In this document: in pieces, positions 1 to 8,497 of the stretch | Layout of the letters: the number at the start of each line of letters is the position of its first letter | How positions within the stretch are numbered: position 1 is the stretch's first letter | Source: Pseudomonadota bacterium | Lineage (GTDB): Bacteria; Pseudomonadota; Alphaproteobacteria; Rhizobiales; Hyphomicrobiaceae | NCBI GenBank assembly: GCA_023416575.1 | Contig: JAEZHL010000204.1 | Location: 1-30,819, forward strand | Reading direction: 5' to 3' | Length of the DNA stretch: 30,819 nucleotides | Notes under the pieces: model-generated | Database searches by the model: none | What the model was told of the DNA's origin: nothing | What the model saw: only the letters and a program-made list of their open reading frames with translations | Translations under genes and position numbers: made by a program

Positions 1-106
1 TACGAGCGCCCTCCTTCACATCCCGACAGAGGCGCTGCCGCTGTTTTCGCGGCGGCGGCGCACTGAGAGCCCTGCCGACCACCTGGCCCGCTCGCCAGCG
101 CGGATC

Positions 107-508
107 TCAGTTCCCGGCGTCAATCTCCTTGAACACTTCCACCACGATGCGCATCGAATCCAGAGCCGCGGGCACGCCGCAGTAGATGGCCGCCTGCAAA
201 ACGGCTTCCTGGATTTCCGCGCGAGTGACGCCGTTGTTTAGCGCGCCGCGGACGTGCAGGCGCAGCTCATGCGGCCTGTTGAGCGCGATCAGCATGGCAA
301 TGTTCAAGAAGCTCCTGGTGCGGCGATCCAGACCCGGGCGGCCCCAGACTTCCCCCCAACACCACTCGGTTACAAGCTTCTGCAGTGGCGCCGTCATGTC
401 AGTCGCGGAGGAGAGTGAACGGTCGACATGCGCGGCACCGAGGACCTCGCGGCGGATTTCCAACCCCATCTGAAACTGCGGACCTTCAAATTCTGGGCGC
501 GTGGCCAT
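107..508 (-). CDS. Carboxymuconolactone decarboxylase-family protein (PcaC-like)
   Basis: Protein of about 133 residues, the usual length of the single-domain family. It carries the recognisable core: TEWCWGEVWGRPGLDRRTRS, then the helix with HELRLHVRGALNNGVTRAEI and EAVLQAAIYCGVPAA. In the protocatechuate pathway PcaC decarboxylates 4-carboxymuconolactone, but many relatives act on other lactones or oxo acids, so the substrate is open. Two in-frame ATGs lie two codons apart. GAGAGGAG abuts the first (514) and is about 6 nt from the second (508), so 508 is the better start. It is divergent from the metallo-hydrolase at 762, and the shared gap contains a putative GntR site. The family is fairly certain; the exact reaction is inferred. 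Confidence 0.85.
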   Translation of the reverse strand: MATRPEFEGPQFQMGLEIRREVLGAAHVDRSLSSATDMTAPLQKLVTEWCWGEVWGRPGLDRRTRSFLNIAMLIALNRPHELRLHVRGALNNGVTRAEIQEAVLQAAIYCGVPAALDSMRIVVEVFKEIDAGN

Positions 509-614
509 TCTCATCTCCTCTCAGGGCTTGGAACGGGCGCACAGGCACGAGCTGTGCAGAACAAACCCAACGTCCGACGGATACGAGCGCGAGCAGTTGC
601 CGTCAACGTAAATT

Positions 615-629
615 GTCTGATAGTATGAT
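615..629. promoter_or_regulatory. Putative GntR operator, CMD/hydrolase promoter
   Basis: GTCTGATAGTATGAT matches 11 of 15 positions of the clean palindrome ATCATATTGTATGAT at 7179-7193. The right half TATGAT is intact and could also serve as a -10 box on the plus strand. It lies between the two divergent genes. The assignment to the GntR protein at 8498 is inference. Confidence 0.4.
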
Positions 630-761
630 TGTGTGCTCACCATACAGCGACTGGTTTCGCCAGCATCTTGTGTTCGAGCCCAACCCAATCACTTGCGCAC
701 GCGCCTTGGCCAGGAACGCCAGGGCTCGTGGACTCAACACTCAAGCCGAGGAGCAGCGAGG

Positions 762-1571
762 ATGGCCAACGAGATAGAACCATTCGAGTTGCTCGCGGTC
801 CGCTACGCGACGCACTCAGGGCGCAAAGTCAGCGACAACATCATCGGCGGCGATCCGCATGAAGCGGCGTCGGACCTCGACTATTTCGTCTGGGTTGCAC
901 GCCGCTCGGACAAAACCTTCGTGATCGACACCGGCTTCGACGAGCTGGCCGCTAAGGCGCGCGGTCGCAAATTGCTGTCGACCCCGAGTGCGGCCCTCGC
1001 GCGCCTGGATATAGACACCAGCCAGATCGACGAGGTGGTCCTGACCCACCTTCACTACGACCACGCCGGAACGCTGAATGCGTTTCCGCGGGCGCGATTC
1101 CATGTGCAGGACTCGGAGGCGGCTTACGCGACCGGCCGCTGCATGTGCCACGGCTTTCTGCGTCATCCCTACGATGTGGAGGATGTTGTCTCGTTTGTGC
1201 GCTGCGTCTATTCCGAGCGCGTTTGCTTTCATGAAGGCACGGCGCAGCTCGCTGACGGGCTGACAGTCCATCGTGTCGGCGGCCACTCGGGCGGGCTGCA
1301 GGTAGTACGCGTTTGGACCAAACGCGGCTGGGTCGTGGTCGCGTCCGATGCGTCTCACCTTTATGCCAACATGCGCCAAACCCTTCCCTTCCCGGCGGTC
1401 TACAACGTCGGCGAGCTGCTGGAGGGCTACAAGATCGTCCACAGCCTGGCGGCCTCGCCCGATAATGTCGTGCCGGGTCATGATCCGCTTGTGATGTCGC
1501 TCTATCCTGCGCTTTCGCCTTCGCTGGACGGTCTGGTCGTGCGGCTGGACTGCGATCCGCGCCAACTCTAG
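762..1571 (+). CDS. Metallo-beta-lactamase-fold hydrolase, AHL-lactonase-like
   Basis: 269-residue MBL-fold enzyme. The metal ligands are visible: HLHYDH (His96, His98, Asp100, His101), His175 in GGHSGG, Asp196 in VASDASH and His240 in VPGHDP, the pattern of a dinuclear zinc hydrolase. The layout resembles the N-acyl-homoserine-lactonase (AttM/AiiB) branch, which opens lactone rings, but other lactones or thioesters are possible. The start at 762 is chosen because AGGAG lies 8 nt upstream and MBL homology begins there. The reading frame runs upstream to 633, but that extension has no family character. Next to an SDR and a CMD-like enzyme, a lactone or ring-cleavage intermediate is a more natural substrate than a quorum signal (inference). 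Confidence 0.85.
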   Translation: MANEIEPFELLAVRYATHSGRKVSDNIIGGDPHEAASDLDYFVWVARRSDKTFVIDTGFDELAAKARGRKLLSTPSAALARLDIDTSQIDEVVLTHLHYDHAGTLNAFPRARFHVQDSEAAYATGRCMCHGFLRHPYDVEDVVSFVRCVYSERVCFHEGTAQLADGLTVHRVGGHSGGLQVVRVWTKRGWVVVASDASHLYANMRQTLPFPAVYNVGELLEGYKIVHSLAASPDNVVPGHDPLVMSLYPALSPSLDGLVVRLDCDPRQL

Positions 1572-1595
1572 CGGCCCCTCTCTTGGACATCTCGG

Positions 1596-2378
1596 ATGCT
1601 CACTGGAAAATGCGCTCTTGTGACCGGCTCGGTGGCCGGGCTTGGCTATGCGATTGCCGAGAGCCTGGCGAAAGCCGGCGCCAATGTCGTACTCAACGGG
1701 CTGTGCACTTCAGGCGAGGGTGAAGCGGCGGCCGCGCGCATCAGCCAGGAATGCGGCACGGAAGCCGTTTTCGACAGTACCGATCTGCGCGATGTTGCAG
1801 CGATCGAGCGTATGTTCCAGTCGGCGATCGCACGCTTCGGCGCCGTGGACATCCTCGTGAACAATGCCGTCGTGCGACACTTCAAACCCGTCGATGCGTT
1901 CACCGCGGCGGAATGGGATACGTCAATTTCGGTAAATCTATCTGCTGCATTTCATTGTGTGCGACTGGCCCTGCCAGGCATGCGCGCGCGCGGCTGGGGA
2001 CGCATCATCAACATGTCTTCTATCTACGGCGGCCGGGCAGTCGCCAACCGGATCGACTATGTGACGACCAAGACAGCTCTTCTCGGCATGACGCGCGCCA
2101 TTGCCATCGAGACCGCCAGGACCGGCATCACCTGCAATGCGGTCAGCCCAGGCACGGTGCCGTCGCCCGCCATCATTGATCGCATCGCCGACATCGCGAA
2201 GACGCAGGGCATATCCGAGGCCGAGGCGGAGCGCGACTATCTAGCGACCCGCAATCCCACCGGCCGCTTCGTAGGTCTCGATAGCGTTGCTGCGCTGGTG
2301 CTGTTTCTGTGCGGCCCCGCTGGGGCCGACATCACTGGCGCGACATTGCCCATCGACGGCGGCTGGCAGGCCGCCTGA
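1596..2378 (+). CDS. Short-chain dehydrogenase/reductase, 3-hydroxybutyrate-dehydrogenase-like
   Basis: 260-residue classical SDR. Visible elements are the Rossmann motif TGSVAGLG (residues 10-17), the NNA motif (89-91), Asn114, and the catalytic Ser142, Tyr155 and Lys159 (YVTTK). The C-terminal GATLPIDGGW is typical of the family. It would oxidise a secondary alcohol or reduce a ketone with NAD(P). The overall pattern, including EAEAERDYLATRNPTGRFV, resembles D-3-hydroxybutyrate dehydrogenases, but the substrate is not fixed by this. It follows the MBL-fold gene by 24 nt, so the two are probably co-transcribed. Confidence 0.88.
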   Translation: MLTGKCALVTGSVAGLGYAIAESLAKAGANVVLNGLCTSGEGEAAAARISQECGTEAVFDSTDLRDVAAIERMFQSAIARFGAVDILVNNAVVRHFKPVDAFTAAEWDTSISVNLSAAFHCVRLALPGMRARGWGRIINMSSIYGGRAVANRIDYVTTKTALLGMTRAIAIETARTGITCNAVSPGTVPSPAIIDRIADIAKTQGISEAEAERDYLATRNPTGRFVGLDSVAALVLFLCGPAGADITGATLPIDGGWQAA

Positions 2379-2382
2379 CCCC

Positions 2383-2604
2383 CGCACAACATTCCGCACC
2401 GAATTCGTCGACGACGACGTCAAGAAGTACTAAGGCGATCGCGCGCAGGACTACATGCGCATGCTGGGAGCCTCCCAGCCGATCGGGCCCATGATCCGGC
2501 CCGATGAAGACGCGCACATAGCCGTCAATCTCTGCTCGGTCGAGTCCGCCATGGTGACCGGGGCATCTTTTCTCATCGACGGTGGCGTTATGGCGGGAGA
2601 CTGA
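2383..2604 (+). pseudogene. C-terminal remnant of a second SDR, with internal stop
   Basis: Directly after the intact SDR, one frame reads an SDR C-terminus: EFVDDDVKKY, a TAA at 2431-2433, then in the same frame GDRAQDYMRM, PIGPMIRPDE, SAMVTGASFLIDGG and VMAGD before TGA at 2602. The VTGxxFLIDGG block is the standard SDR C-terminal signature. The Rossmann fold and the catalytic Tyr-Lys are missing, so this is not a functional enzyme. It starts only 4 nt after the upstream stop, as if the intact SDR replaced or recombined into the 5' part of an older SDR gene (inference). Confidence 0.85.
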
Positions 2605-2631
2605 AAGAGGCGAATAACGGACCCGCCCTTT

Positions 2632-4011
2632 TTAGTCGATCCGCGCCAGTTGCATGATGTCCGCCGCGTTTTGCATCTGGTCCAGGCGCCACACAGCGTC
2701 GATCAGTGGCGCGGTGTCGTATCCCGGGCAGGCGTAATGTGCGAGTTCGCGCAGCTTTGCTCCAATTTCTGCATCTGTCAGCGGCCGTTTTGACGTCCCG
2801 CGCGCATTCTCTACGAATGAGGCGACTTGCGTTCCGTCGTCCAAGGTGGCCGTGACGCGAGCAGATTCGACGGGAATGCCCGACGTCTCAACGACCACGA
2901 CCTTTCGGCGCAGAGCCAGGACATCCGCGCTGTTGACGCACGCGTCCTCATACTGGGCCACGCCGGCTGCGCCATGGATCAAGACCGCAGCGACAGTATG
3001 TTGGGCGCTGACCTGTGCCTCACGGCCGGCCGTTACGTTCGGGCGGTCGGCCCGTTCTCGCAGCAGGGAATGACCTTCAATCCTGATTTCGGCAATCCGG
3101 TTCAGCGGAAGATCGCGGCTGCGCAGCTCGAGGCAGGCGTCGATCACAGGATTGAGAACAACGCCGCAGGGATAGGGTTTGTGGATGTTGTCGAGAACCT
3201 CCCAGCTCTCACCCAACCGCCCCGTTACGGCCTCGAAATCCGGCATGTCGCCCATGACGTGAAGGAAACCGCGGGGCCCGGCAATCGGCTCAAACGGTCC
3301 GGTCGCCCCTTCCTGAGCGAGCAGGGCCGCGAGCATGCCCCCGCGCGCGGCATTGCCGACCCCGATGCTTTTGGCCATGCTGCCGAGCGTCTCGACAAGG
3401 CCGGCCGATTGGGCGGAGGCATTTCCCAATGCCCATCCCATTCTCTCTGCATCGAGGCCCATCACCTTCCCGATCGCCGCAGCAGAACCGAATACGCCGC
3501 ACGTGGACGTGATGTGCCATCCGCGCTTGTAATGGCCCGGCGAAATCGCATTACCGAGCCGGCATTCGATCTCGACGCCGAGCACGAACGCGTGCAGGAG
3601 TTCTGCCCCCGACATCGGCCGCCGCTCAGCGAGCGCGAACAGCGCAGGAGCAACCGGCGCGGTCGGATGAATGATCGTGCGCAAATGCGTGTCGTCGAAG
3701 TCGAACACGTTGGCGCTGACGGCATTCAGATAGGCTGCGCTCAGGCAGTCGAGCCGTTCTGCACGCCCGACGACGCTCGCCTCGGGACGCGCCGAGAACT
3801 GTGTCAGGACACGCAGTGCGCATTCGGTGGCCTCGTTGCGACTGCCGCCGAGCGCCGTCCCAAAGATATTAAGGATAGATCTCTTGGCGGCATGACGCAC
3901 GCTTTCGGGTATGTCCTCCCAGCGCGAGCGGATGAGAAAATCAACCAGCGGCGCCGTGACAGGACCGAACATGGTGGCCGCGGCAGCTGGGCGATCAGCC
4001 TCGTCAGTCAC
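2632..4011 (-). CDS. MmgE/PrpD-family dehydratase/isomerase
   Basis: 459 residues, the normal family length. The MmgE/PrpD pattern is clear: GTALGGSRNEATECALRVL, the NVFDFDDTHLRTIIHPTAPV block, and GVFGSAAAIGKVMGL. PrpD itself is 2-methylcitrate dehydratase; other members include cis-aconitate decarboxylase and iminodisuccinate epimerase, so only a role on a di- or tricarboxylate-like acid is supported. A GTG start at 4011 is preferred because GAGGAGG lies 9 nt before it; the ATG 10 codons upstream has no ribosome site. It is the last gene of the minus-strand run dctQM, dehydrogenase, prpD (51-nt gap) and converges on the SDR remnant. Confidence 0.88.
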   Translation of the reverse strand: MTDEADRPAAAATMFGPVTAPLVDFLIRSRWEDIPESVRHAAKRSILNIFGTALGGSRNEATECALRVLTQFSARPEASVVGRAERLDCLSAAYLNAVSANVFDFDDTHLRTIIHPTAPVAPALFALAERRPMSGAELLHAFVLGVEIECRLGNAISPGHYKRGWHITSTCGVFGSAAAIGKVMGLDAERMGWALGNASAQSAGLVETLGSMAKSIGVGNAARGGMLAALLAQEGATGPFEPIAGPRGFLHVMGDMPDFEAVTGRLGESWEVLDNIHKPYPCGVVLNPVIDACLELRSRDLPLNRIAEIRIEGHSLLRERADRPNVTAGREAQVSAQHTVAAVLIHGAAGVAQYEDACVNSADVLALRRKVVVVETSGIPVESARVTATLDDGTQVASFVENARGTSKRPLTDAEIGAKLRELAHYACPGYDTAPLIDAVWRLDQMQNAADIMQLARID

Positions 4012-4062
4012 TGTGACATCCCTCCTCAAAGCTGATTGCACCTTCGACGCACTGCGCGGGCG

Positions 4063-4971
4063 TCAGCCGCGCGCCTTAGCCCCTATGACTTCGACGCCGG
4101 CCCATTCTTCCATCGGCTTGATGAGAGACGTCAGGTCGGCATCGGCGCCATTCCTGGCCTTGGCAATCGTCAGAACCTGGCGCACGGCATTCCCGACGAT
4201 CATCGGAACTCCGAGGGCCTCGCCTTCATCGAGGCACAGCTTCGAGTCCTTGGCCGACAGGGCGAGAGCGAACCCGAAATCGAATTTGCGAGACAGAACG
4301 AACTTCGGGATCTTGTCTTCCGTCGCATTGCTGCGGCCGGTGCCCATGTTGATGATCTCGATCATGACGTCCGGATCGAGGCCGGCCTTTGTGCCCAGAA
4401 CCAGGGCTTCGGACGAAATGGCAAGCGCCGTCACAGAGATGAGGTTGTTAATGACCTTCATCATCTGCGCCATACCAGGCTTCTCGCCGACATGGATCGG
4501 CTTTCCGAAGGTCTGCAGCAGAGGCAGATACTCGTCAAAGAGCCGACGCTCGCAGGCTGCCATGAGGGCCAGAGTGCCCTTCGTCGCGCCACCGACGCCG
4601 CCGCTCACCGGGCAGTCGATCGTGGCTATGTTCTTTTTTGCCAGTCCTTCGGCGAGCTCCGCGGCAACACGCGGTCCCGTCGTCGACAGGTCGATCACCA
4701 CCTTGGCCCTGGTGCCTTCCGCCACACCGTCGGGGCCGAACGCAACCGAACGGACAATGTCGGGGGTCGGCAGCGACAGCAGCACGACGTCTGACTGATC
4801 GGCGACATCCGCAGCAGAACGGCCAGCCTTTGCCCTGGAAGCCACAAGATCCTTGACCGCTTCTGCGTTCGGATCGAACACGACGAGGCTATATCCCGCC
4901 TCGATCAGCCGCTTCGCCATGGGCGAGCCCATGCGTCCAATTCCGACAAAACCGACTGTGGGCAGCGCCAT
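4063..4971 (-). CDS. NAD(P)-dependent beta-hydroxyacid dehydrogenase (3-hydroxyisobutyrate dehydrogenase type)
   Basis: 302 residues. The N-terminal nucleotide-binding motif is GFVGIGRMG (7-15). The substrate motif DCPVSGG is at 119-125 and the catalytic Lys172 sits in MMKVINN, as in 3-hydroxyisobutyrate and tartronate-semialdehyde/2-(hydroxymethyl)glutarate dehydrogenases. It would interconvert a beta-hydroxy acid and its semialdehyde or ketone. The start at 4971 has AGGAG 7 nt upstream; the frame continues 142 codons further but overlaps the 3' end of dctM and has no homology there. It lies between the TRAP membrane gene and prpD and probably belongs to the same transcript. Confidence 0.88.
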   Translation of the reverse strand: MALPTVGFVGIGRMGSPMAKRLIEAGYSLVVFDPNAEAVKDLVASRAKAGRSAADVADQSDVVLLSLPTPDIVRSVAFGPDGVAEGTRAKVVIDLSTTGPRVAAELAEGLAKKNIATIDCPVSGGVGGATKGTLALMAACERRLFDEYLPLLQTFGKPIHVGEKPGMAQMMKVINNLISVTALAISSEALVLGTKAGLDPDVMIEIINMGTGRSNATEDKIPKFVLSRKFDFGFALALSAKDSKLCLDEGEALGVPMIVGNAVRQVLTIAKARNGADADLTSLIKPMEEWAGVEVIGAKARG

Positions 4972-5051
4972 GTCACTCTCCTGTTTGTGCGGGTATGGCG
5001 GGTCTCGCCCGAAGCGACGAGGCCGAAGTTGTATGAGCTTAGGATGCGCGG

Positions 5052-7112
5052 CTAGCCGACGGTTCTCGGCAGCCAAGTCACGATATCCGGGAAGATGTAC
5101 AACAGGACGATAAAGCCCAGCATGAGCAGGATCAGCGGGGTGACACCCAACGCGATATCCTTGATCGGCACGTTTTTGCTCATGCCCTTGAGCACGAAAA
5201 GCACGAGGCCGACAGGCGGTGTAATCAGTCCGATCTCGACAAGAATAACCAGGACGACCCCGAACCAGATCGGGTCGAATCCGAGCGCAACGACAATCGG
5301 GAAAACAACGGACAGCGTCATCAGGATCATCGCGATCGACTCGATGAAGCAGCCGAGTACGAGATAGACCGCGACGATGATCGACATCACCATCCATGAT
5401 GCGAGTTGCGCGTCGGTAACGAGCTGCACCATGGCACGAGGCAGCCGCAGGAAGTCGAAGACCCAGCTGAGGATCGCGGCACCGATGACGATGAGCATGA
5501 TGAACGCCGTCACCTTGGCCGTATCGAGCAAGGCGTCATAGATGTCGTTCAGGCCGAGCTTGCGACGCTGAAGCGCCATGAGAAGAGCTGCGGCAGCGCC
5601 GATTGCGCCTGCCTCCGTGGGCGTCGCGATACCCATGTAGAGGGAGCCGAGAACGGCAGTGATCAGCACGACGAAGGGCAGCACCGCCACGAGCGAGGCG
5701 AGCTTCTTTTCCAGGCTGTAGGCTTCGCCGACGGGAACGGAAGCCGGCACGATCATCGACCAGACGAAAACGGCGCCCATGAACAAGGTTGCCAGCAGCA
5801 GGCCGGGAACGATCCCGCCGAGGAACAACTGGGTGACCGGCACACCGACGACGTTGCCGTAAATGATCATCGGAATGCTCGGCGGGATCAGGATGCCGAG
5901 CGTGGCACCAGCCGCGATCACGCCATAGGTCAGGCGCGGGCTGTAGTTGCGCTTGATCATCTCCGGTGCCGCGACCGAGCCCAGGGTGGCTGCGGTGGCG
6001 AGGCTCGAGCCGCACACGGCTGCGAAGGCAGCGGAGGCTGCGACGCTGGCGTGCGCCAGTCCGCCCGGGGTGCGGCCGAACCAGTGCACCAGCGCGTCGA
6101 AGAGATCCGAGGTGATGCCACTCCGAACCAGCAGGGCGCCCATCAGCACGAAGCTCGGCACTGCCGTCAGCGTGAACGTGTTGATGCTCGTCCAGGAACG
6201 GTCCGCAAGAATGGGAAGCTGGGTCTGCGGCAGCAGAAAATAGAGGCCGACCATGCCCACGATGCCCATCGCCAGCGCGACCCTGACGCCGAGGAACAGC
6301 AGGAGGCAAAGGCTGCCGCCGAGCAGCACACCTAGCCAAAGCAGTGAAGATCCCCGGGCGAAGAAGAAGAGGACGCAGAGGGCAGCGGTCAGGCTGATGA
6401 CGGTCGCGGAGACCCGAGCGCCACTCCAAGCAATCATGCTTGCCGCGACCGCAACGCAGATGGCGATCGTGCCCCAGTCAAAACGCGTGCCCGGAATACG
6501 CACATCGGATCGGCCGAGCGCGAACAGGACAGCGATCACGGACAGCGCCGCGACCGGCAGCACCCATTGCGCAAGCGCTGACTTCGGCGGCTTCAAATAG
6601 AAGACATCGCGCAGCATCGCGACGATGAAGAGCACGTAGCCGACCGTCATCGGAATCTGCGGCAGCCACTGCGGTGTGCCGAGCAGGCCCCAGTCGCGCG
6701 CGTCGTGAACATATTCGAGGAAGGTAAATCGCGCCGTCTGCCACGCGGCGATGCTGATGAAGAGAATGCCGAGCCACAATCCGACGAGTTCGATGAACGC
6801 GCGCTTCTCCTTGCTCAGCCGGTCAACGAGCACTTCGACTTGAATATGTGCGTTGGCGCGTTGCGCGACGGCAAAGCCGAGAAAAACGATTGCGACGAAC
6901 ACGTAGGTCCCAACCTCGGTCACCCACGTCGTTGGCGCGTTAAAGACGAAACGCGCAATCACTTCATAGCAAACGATGATCGTGAGAAAGGCGAGCGAGA
7001 TTGCAGCGATGAAGCCGGCCGCTTCCGATAGCCTGTCGATGCCGCGCACAACGGCTGAGCGATCCAGATGGGGCGTTCCTGATTTCAAAGGAATCGCATG
7101 TGTTTCGCTCAT
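5052..7112 (-). CDS. TRAP transporter fused small and large membrane subunits (DctQM)
   Basis: 686 residues combining DctQ (about 20-170, four membrane segments, with ARFVFNAPTTWVTEVGTYVF) and DctM (about 290-680, many segments, with GILIPPSIPMIIYG and the conserved ATPTEAGAIGA). A hydrophobic linker of several segments joins them. Fused QM proteins are common in TRAP systems for organic acids and import substrate with sodium. The start at 7112 follows GGGAGG by 6 nt; upstream codons lack a site. The binding subunit dctP is divergent across a 195-nt control region, so transport and binding subunits share one regulatory gap. Downstream on the same strand come the dehydrogenase (80-nt gap) and prpD. 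Confidence 0.93.
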   Translation of the reverse strand: MSETHAIPLKSGTPHLDRSAVVRGIDRLSEAAGFIAAISLAFLTIIVCYEVIARFVFNAPTTWVTEVGTYVFVAIVFLGFAVAQRANAHIQVEVLVDRLSKEKRAFIELVGLWLGILFISIAAWQTARFTFLEYVHDARDWGLLGTPQWLPQIPMTVGYVLFIVAMLRDVFYLKPPKSALAQWVLPVAALSVIAVLFALGRSDVRIPGTRFDWGTIAICVAVAASMIAWSGARVSATVISLTAALCVLFFFARGSSLLWLGVLLGGSLCLLLFLGVRVALAMGIVGMVGLYFLLPQTQLPILADRSWTSINTFTLTAVPSFVLMGALLVRSGITSDLFDALVHWFGRTPGGLAHASVAASAAFAAVCGSSLATAATLGSVAAPEMIKRNYSPRLTYGVIAAGATLGILIPPSIPMIIYGNVVGVPVTQLFLGGIVPGLLLATLFMGAVFVWSMIVPASVPVGEAYSLEKKLASLVAVLPFVVLITAVLGSLYMGIATPTEAGAIGAAAALLMALQRRKLGLNDIYDALLDTAKVTAFIMLIVIGAAILSWVFDFLRLPRAMVQLVTDAQLASWMVMSIIVAVYLVLGCFIESIAMILMTLSVVFPIVVALGFDPIWFGVVLVILVEIGLITPPVGLVLFVLKGMSKNVPIKDIALGVTPLILLMLGFIVLLYIFPDIVTWLPRTVG

Positions 7113-7160
7113 CTGAGCCTCCCGCGCAGCCTTCTGGCGTCCTGTTAGCATGAAGCTGGC

Positions 7161-7193
7161 TTGACTCGCAATCGTACCATCATATTGTATGAT
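7161..7193 (+). promoter_or_regulatory. Candidate dctP promoter with GntR-type operator
   Basis: TTGACT at 7161-7166 is a good -35 box. About 17 nt later comes an AT-rich block that contains a perfect 6-3-6 palindrome, ATCATA-TTG-TATGAT (7179-7193), which overlaps any -10 position. A repressor bound there would block both dctP and the divergent dctQM operon. Similar sites occur at 615-629 and 8453-8467. The palindrome is seen directly; the regulator is inferred to be the GntR protein at 8498. Confidence 0.55.
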
Positions 7194-7307
7194 CGCATTA
7201 CCGCAAACGGTGACAACGCCTGTTTTACGGGCAGCTGTCACTTGGCGTTCAATCGCAATCTGACCCGCGCGACGACGACCAATAAGTCATACAAAGGAGG
7301 AAACACG

Positions 7308-8372
7308 ATGCTTCTCGGACTTGGCACAAAGTCTGCCGTGGAAGGATGCAACAGTCCCAAGTCAGCGCTTGCAGGCGTGATGCTTGCTAGCGCGCTGCTC
7401 GCTGCGCCGAGCGCCCAGGCGCAACAGAAATTCGACCTCACCATGGGCGTCATCGTCTCTCCGGGCGATGCCTATACCGCTATGACCCAGAGCGTGCCTG
7501 ATCGTATCCAAAAAGCGACGAATGGGCGGGTCTCGATCACGGTCAGCGACTCGCTGGTCGCTCCGGCGCAGATCGCGTCTGCGGTGCGTGATGGCCGCCT
7601 TCCGATGTCCGCGGCCCTGCACACGTATCTGGCGGCCGACGAGCCCCGCATGGGCATCTTCAATCTGCCCGGCCTTATCGACAACATCGAGGAATACCAG
7701 AAGGTCCGCGATGCATTCTGGGCCAAGGACGTCGCCCAGATCTGGGCTGACAAATGGGGCGCCGTGGTGCTGGCCGAGGGCGCGTGGTGTCCGACGCGCC
7801 TGTTCTCGAAGACCCCGATCCACACGGTCGAGGACTTTGCGAACAAGCGTCTACGCGTTCACAATCCTCAAACCGCAGCTTTGATGAACGCGCTCGGCGC
7901 GAAACCCACTCCGATGGCAGTCAGCGAGATCATGCCGGCCCTTGAACGCGGCGTCATCGATGGTGTTTTCATCTCGACCTGCGTCGGCGGAGCGCTGGAG
8001 TTCTGGCGTGTCGCGAAACACGTCCAGGACTGGGGCGTCGGACCCATTACGGGCTGGGCAATCCTGATCAACAAGGCTGAATGGGAAGGCCTGCCGAAAG
8101 ACGTCCGCGAGCAGGTACGCGGCGCTATGGCCGAGTTGCAGAAGGATGCATTCGGGCAGTACAACGGCTTTGTTGCAGCTGCCCTGGAAGCCATGAAGAA
8201 GCATGGCGTCGAGCCTTGGACGGCAGGCCAAGCCGAGCGGGCCAAGATAAACGATCCCCGTTACGCTCAGGCGGCCTATGACAGCTGGTTTGCGCGCGCC
8301 AAGGAAGTCGGGGTCGACGGTCCGGCCTATGTCGAGCGCATTCGGCAAGTCCTGGGCAAGCCGAAGCAGTAA
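7308..8372 (+). CDS. dctP: TRAP transporter substrate-binding protein (DctP family)
   Basis: 354 residues. The N-terminus has a hydrophobic signal segment ending APSAQA (likely cleavage after residue 38), giving a periplasmic protein. The DctP pattern is visible: the RLRVHNPQTAALMNALGAKP ligand-binding arginine region, VSEIMPALERGVIDGVF, and WAILINKAEWEGLPKDVREQ. It would capture an organic acid and deliver it to DctQM. The start at 7308 has a near-ideal AAAGGAGG 7 nt upstream. It is divergent from dctQM and is followed by a hairpin and a GntR regulator. The ligand is not predictable from sequence alone, but the neighbouring enzymes point to a hydroxy or oxo carboxylate. Confidence 0.93.
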   Translation: MLLGLGTKSAVEGCNSPKSALAGVMLASALLAAPSAQAQQKFDLTMGVIVSPGDAYTAMTQSVPDRIQKATNGRVSITVSDSLVAPAQIASAVRDGRLPMSAALHTYLAADEPRMGIFNLPGLIDNIEEYQKVRDAFWAKDVAQIWADKWGAVVLAEGAWCPTRLFSKTPIHTVEDFANKRLRVHNPQTAALMNALGAKPTPMAVSEIMPALERGVIDGVFISTCVGGALEFWRVAKHVQDWGVGPITGWAILINKAEWEGLPKDVREQVRGAMAELQKDAFGQYNGFVAAALEAMKKHGVEPWTAGQAERAKINDPRYAQAAYDSWFARAKEVGVDGPAYVERIRQVLGKPKQ

Positions 8373-8387
8373 CCGGGGAAACTGCAG

Positions 8388-8422
8388 CAGGAGGGTCGCA
8401 CCTGGCGGTCACGATCCTCCTG
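8388..8422 (+). terminator. Hairpin after dctP
   Basis: CAGGAGGGTCG and CGATCCTCCTG form an 11-bp stem (one G-T pair) with a 13-nt loop, 16 nt after the dctP stop. There is no U tract, so it may end transcription weakly or protect the dctP message. Confidence 0.45.
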
Positions 8423-8452
8423 ATTGGGATGAAGCTCGCGGGGGCATGGGCT

Positions 8453-8467
8453 ATCCTGTAGATTGAT
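8453..8467. promoter_or_regulatory. Putative autoregulatory GntR operator
   Basis: ATCCTGTAGATTGAT matches 10 of 15 positions of the palindrome at 7179-7193 and keeps the outer ATC...GAT arms. It lies 31 nt upstream of the GntR start. Autoregulation is inferred. Confidence 0.35.
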
Positions 8468-8497
8468 AGTTTGCGATGCACTACGACGAGGGCGGCA

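Noticed and set aside
1..106. Possible 3' end of a gene entering from the left edge
   Set aside because: One plus frame ends at about 66 but shows only Ala-rich low-complexity sequence, too short to support.
633..761. N-terminal extension of the metallo-hydrolase from ATG 633
   Set aside because: No ribosome site and no MBL homology in the first 43 codons; ATG 762 has AGGAG and begins the conserved domain.
2827..4035. Long plus-strand open frame (about 400 codons) opposite the MmgE/PrpD gene
   Set aside because: It is the antisense of a clear family member, has no motif or ribosome site, and shows the composition expected of a complement in GC-rich DNA.
5406..6335. Plus-strand open frame of about 310 codons opposite dctM
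   Set aside because: Highly charged, His/Glu/Arg-rich translation typical of the reverse of a membrane-protein gene.
8471..8497. ATG 8471 as start of the GntR gene
   Set aside because: No ribosome site upstream and it lies just after the putative operator; GTG 8498 is better placed.
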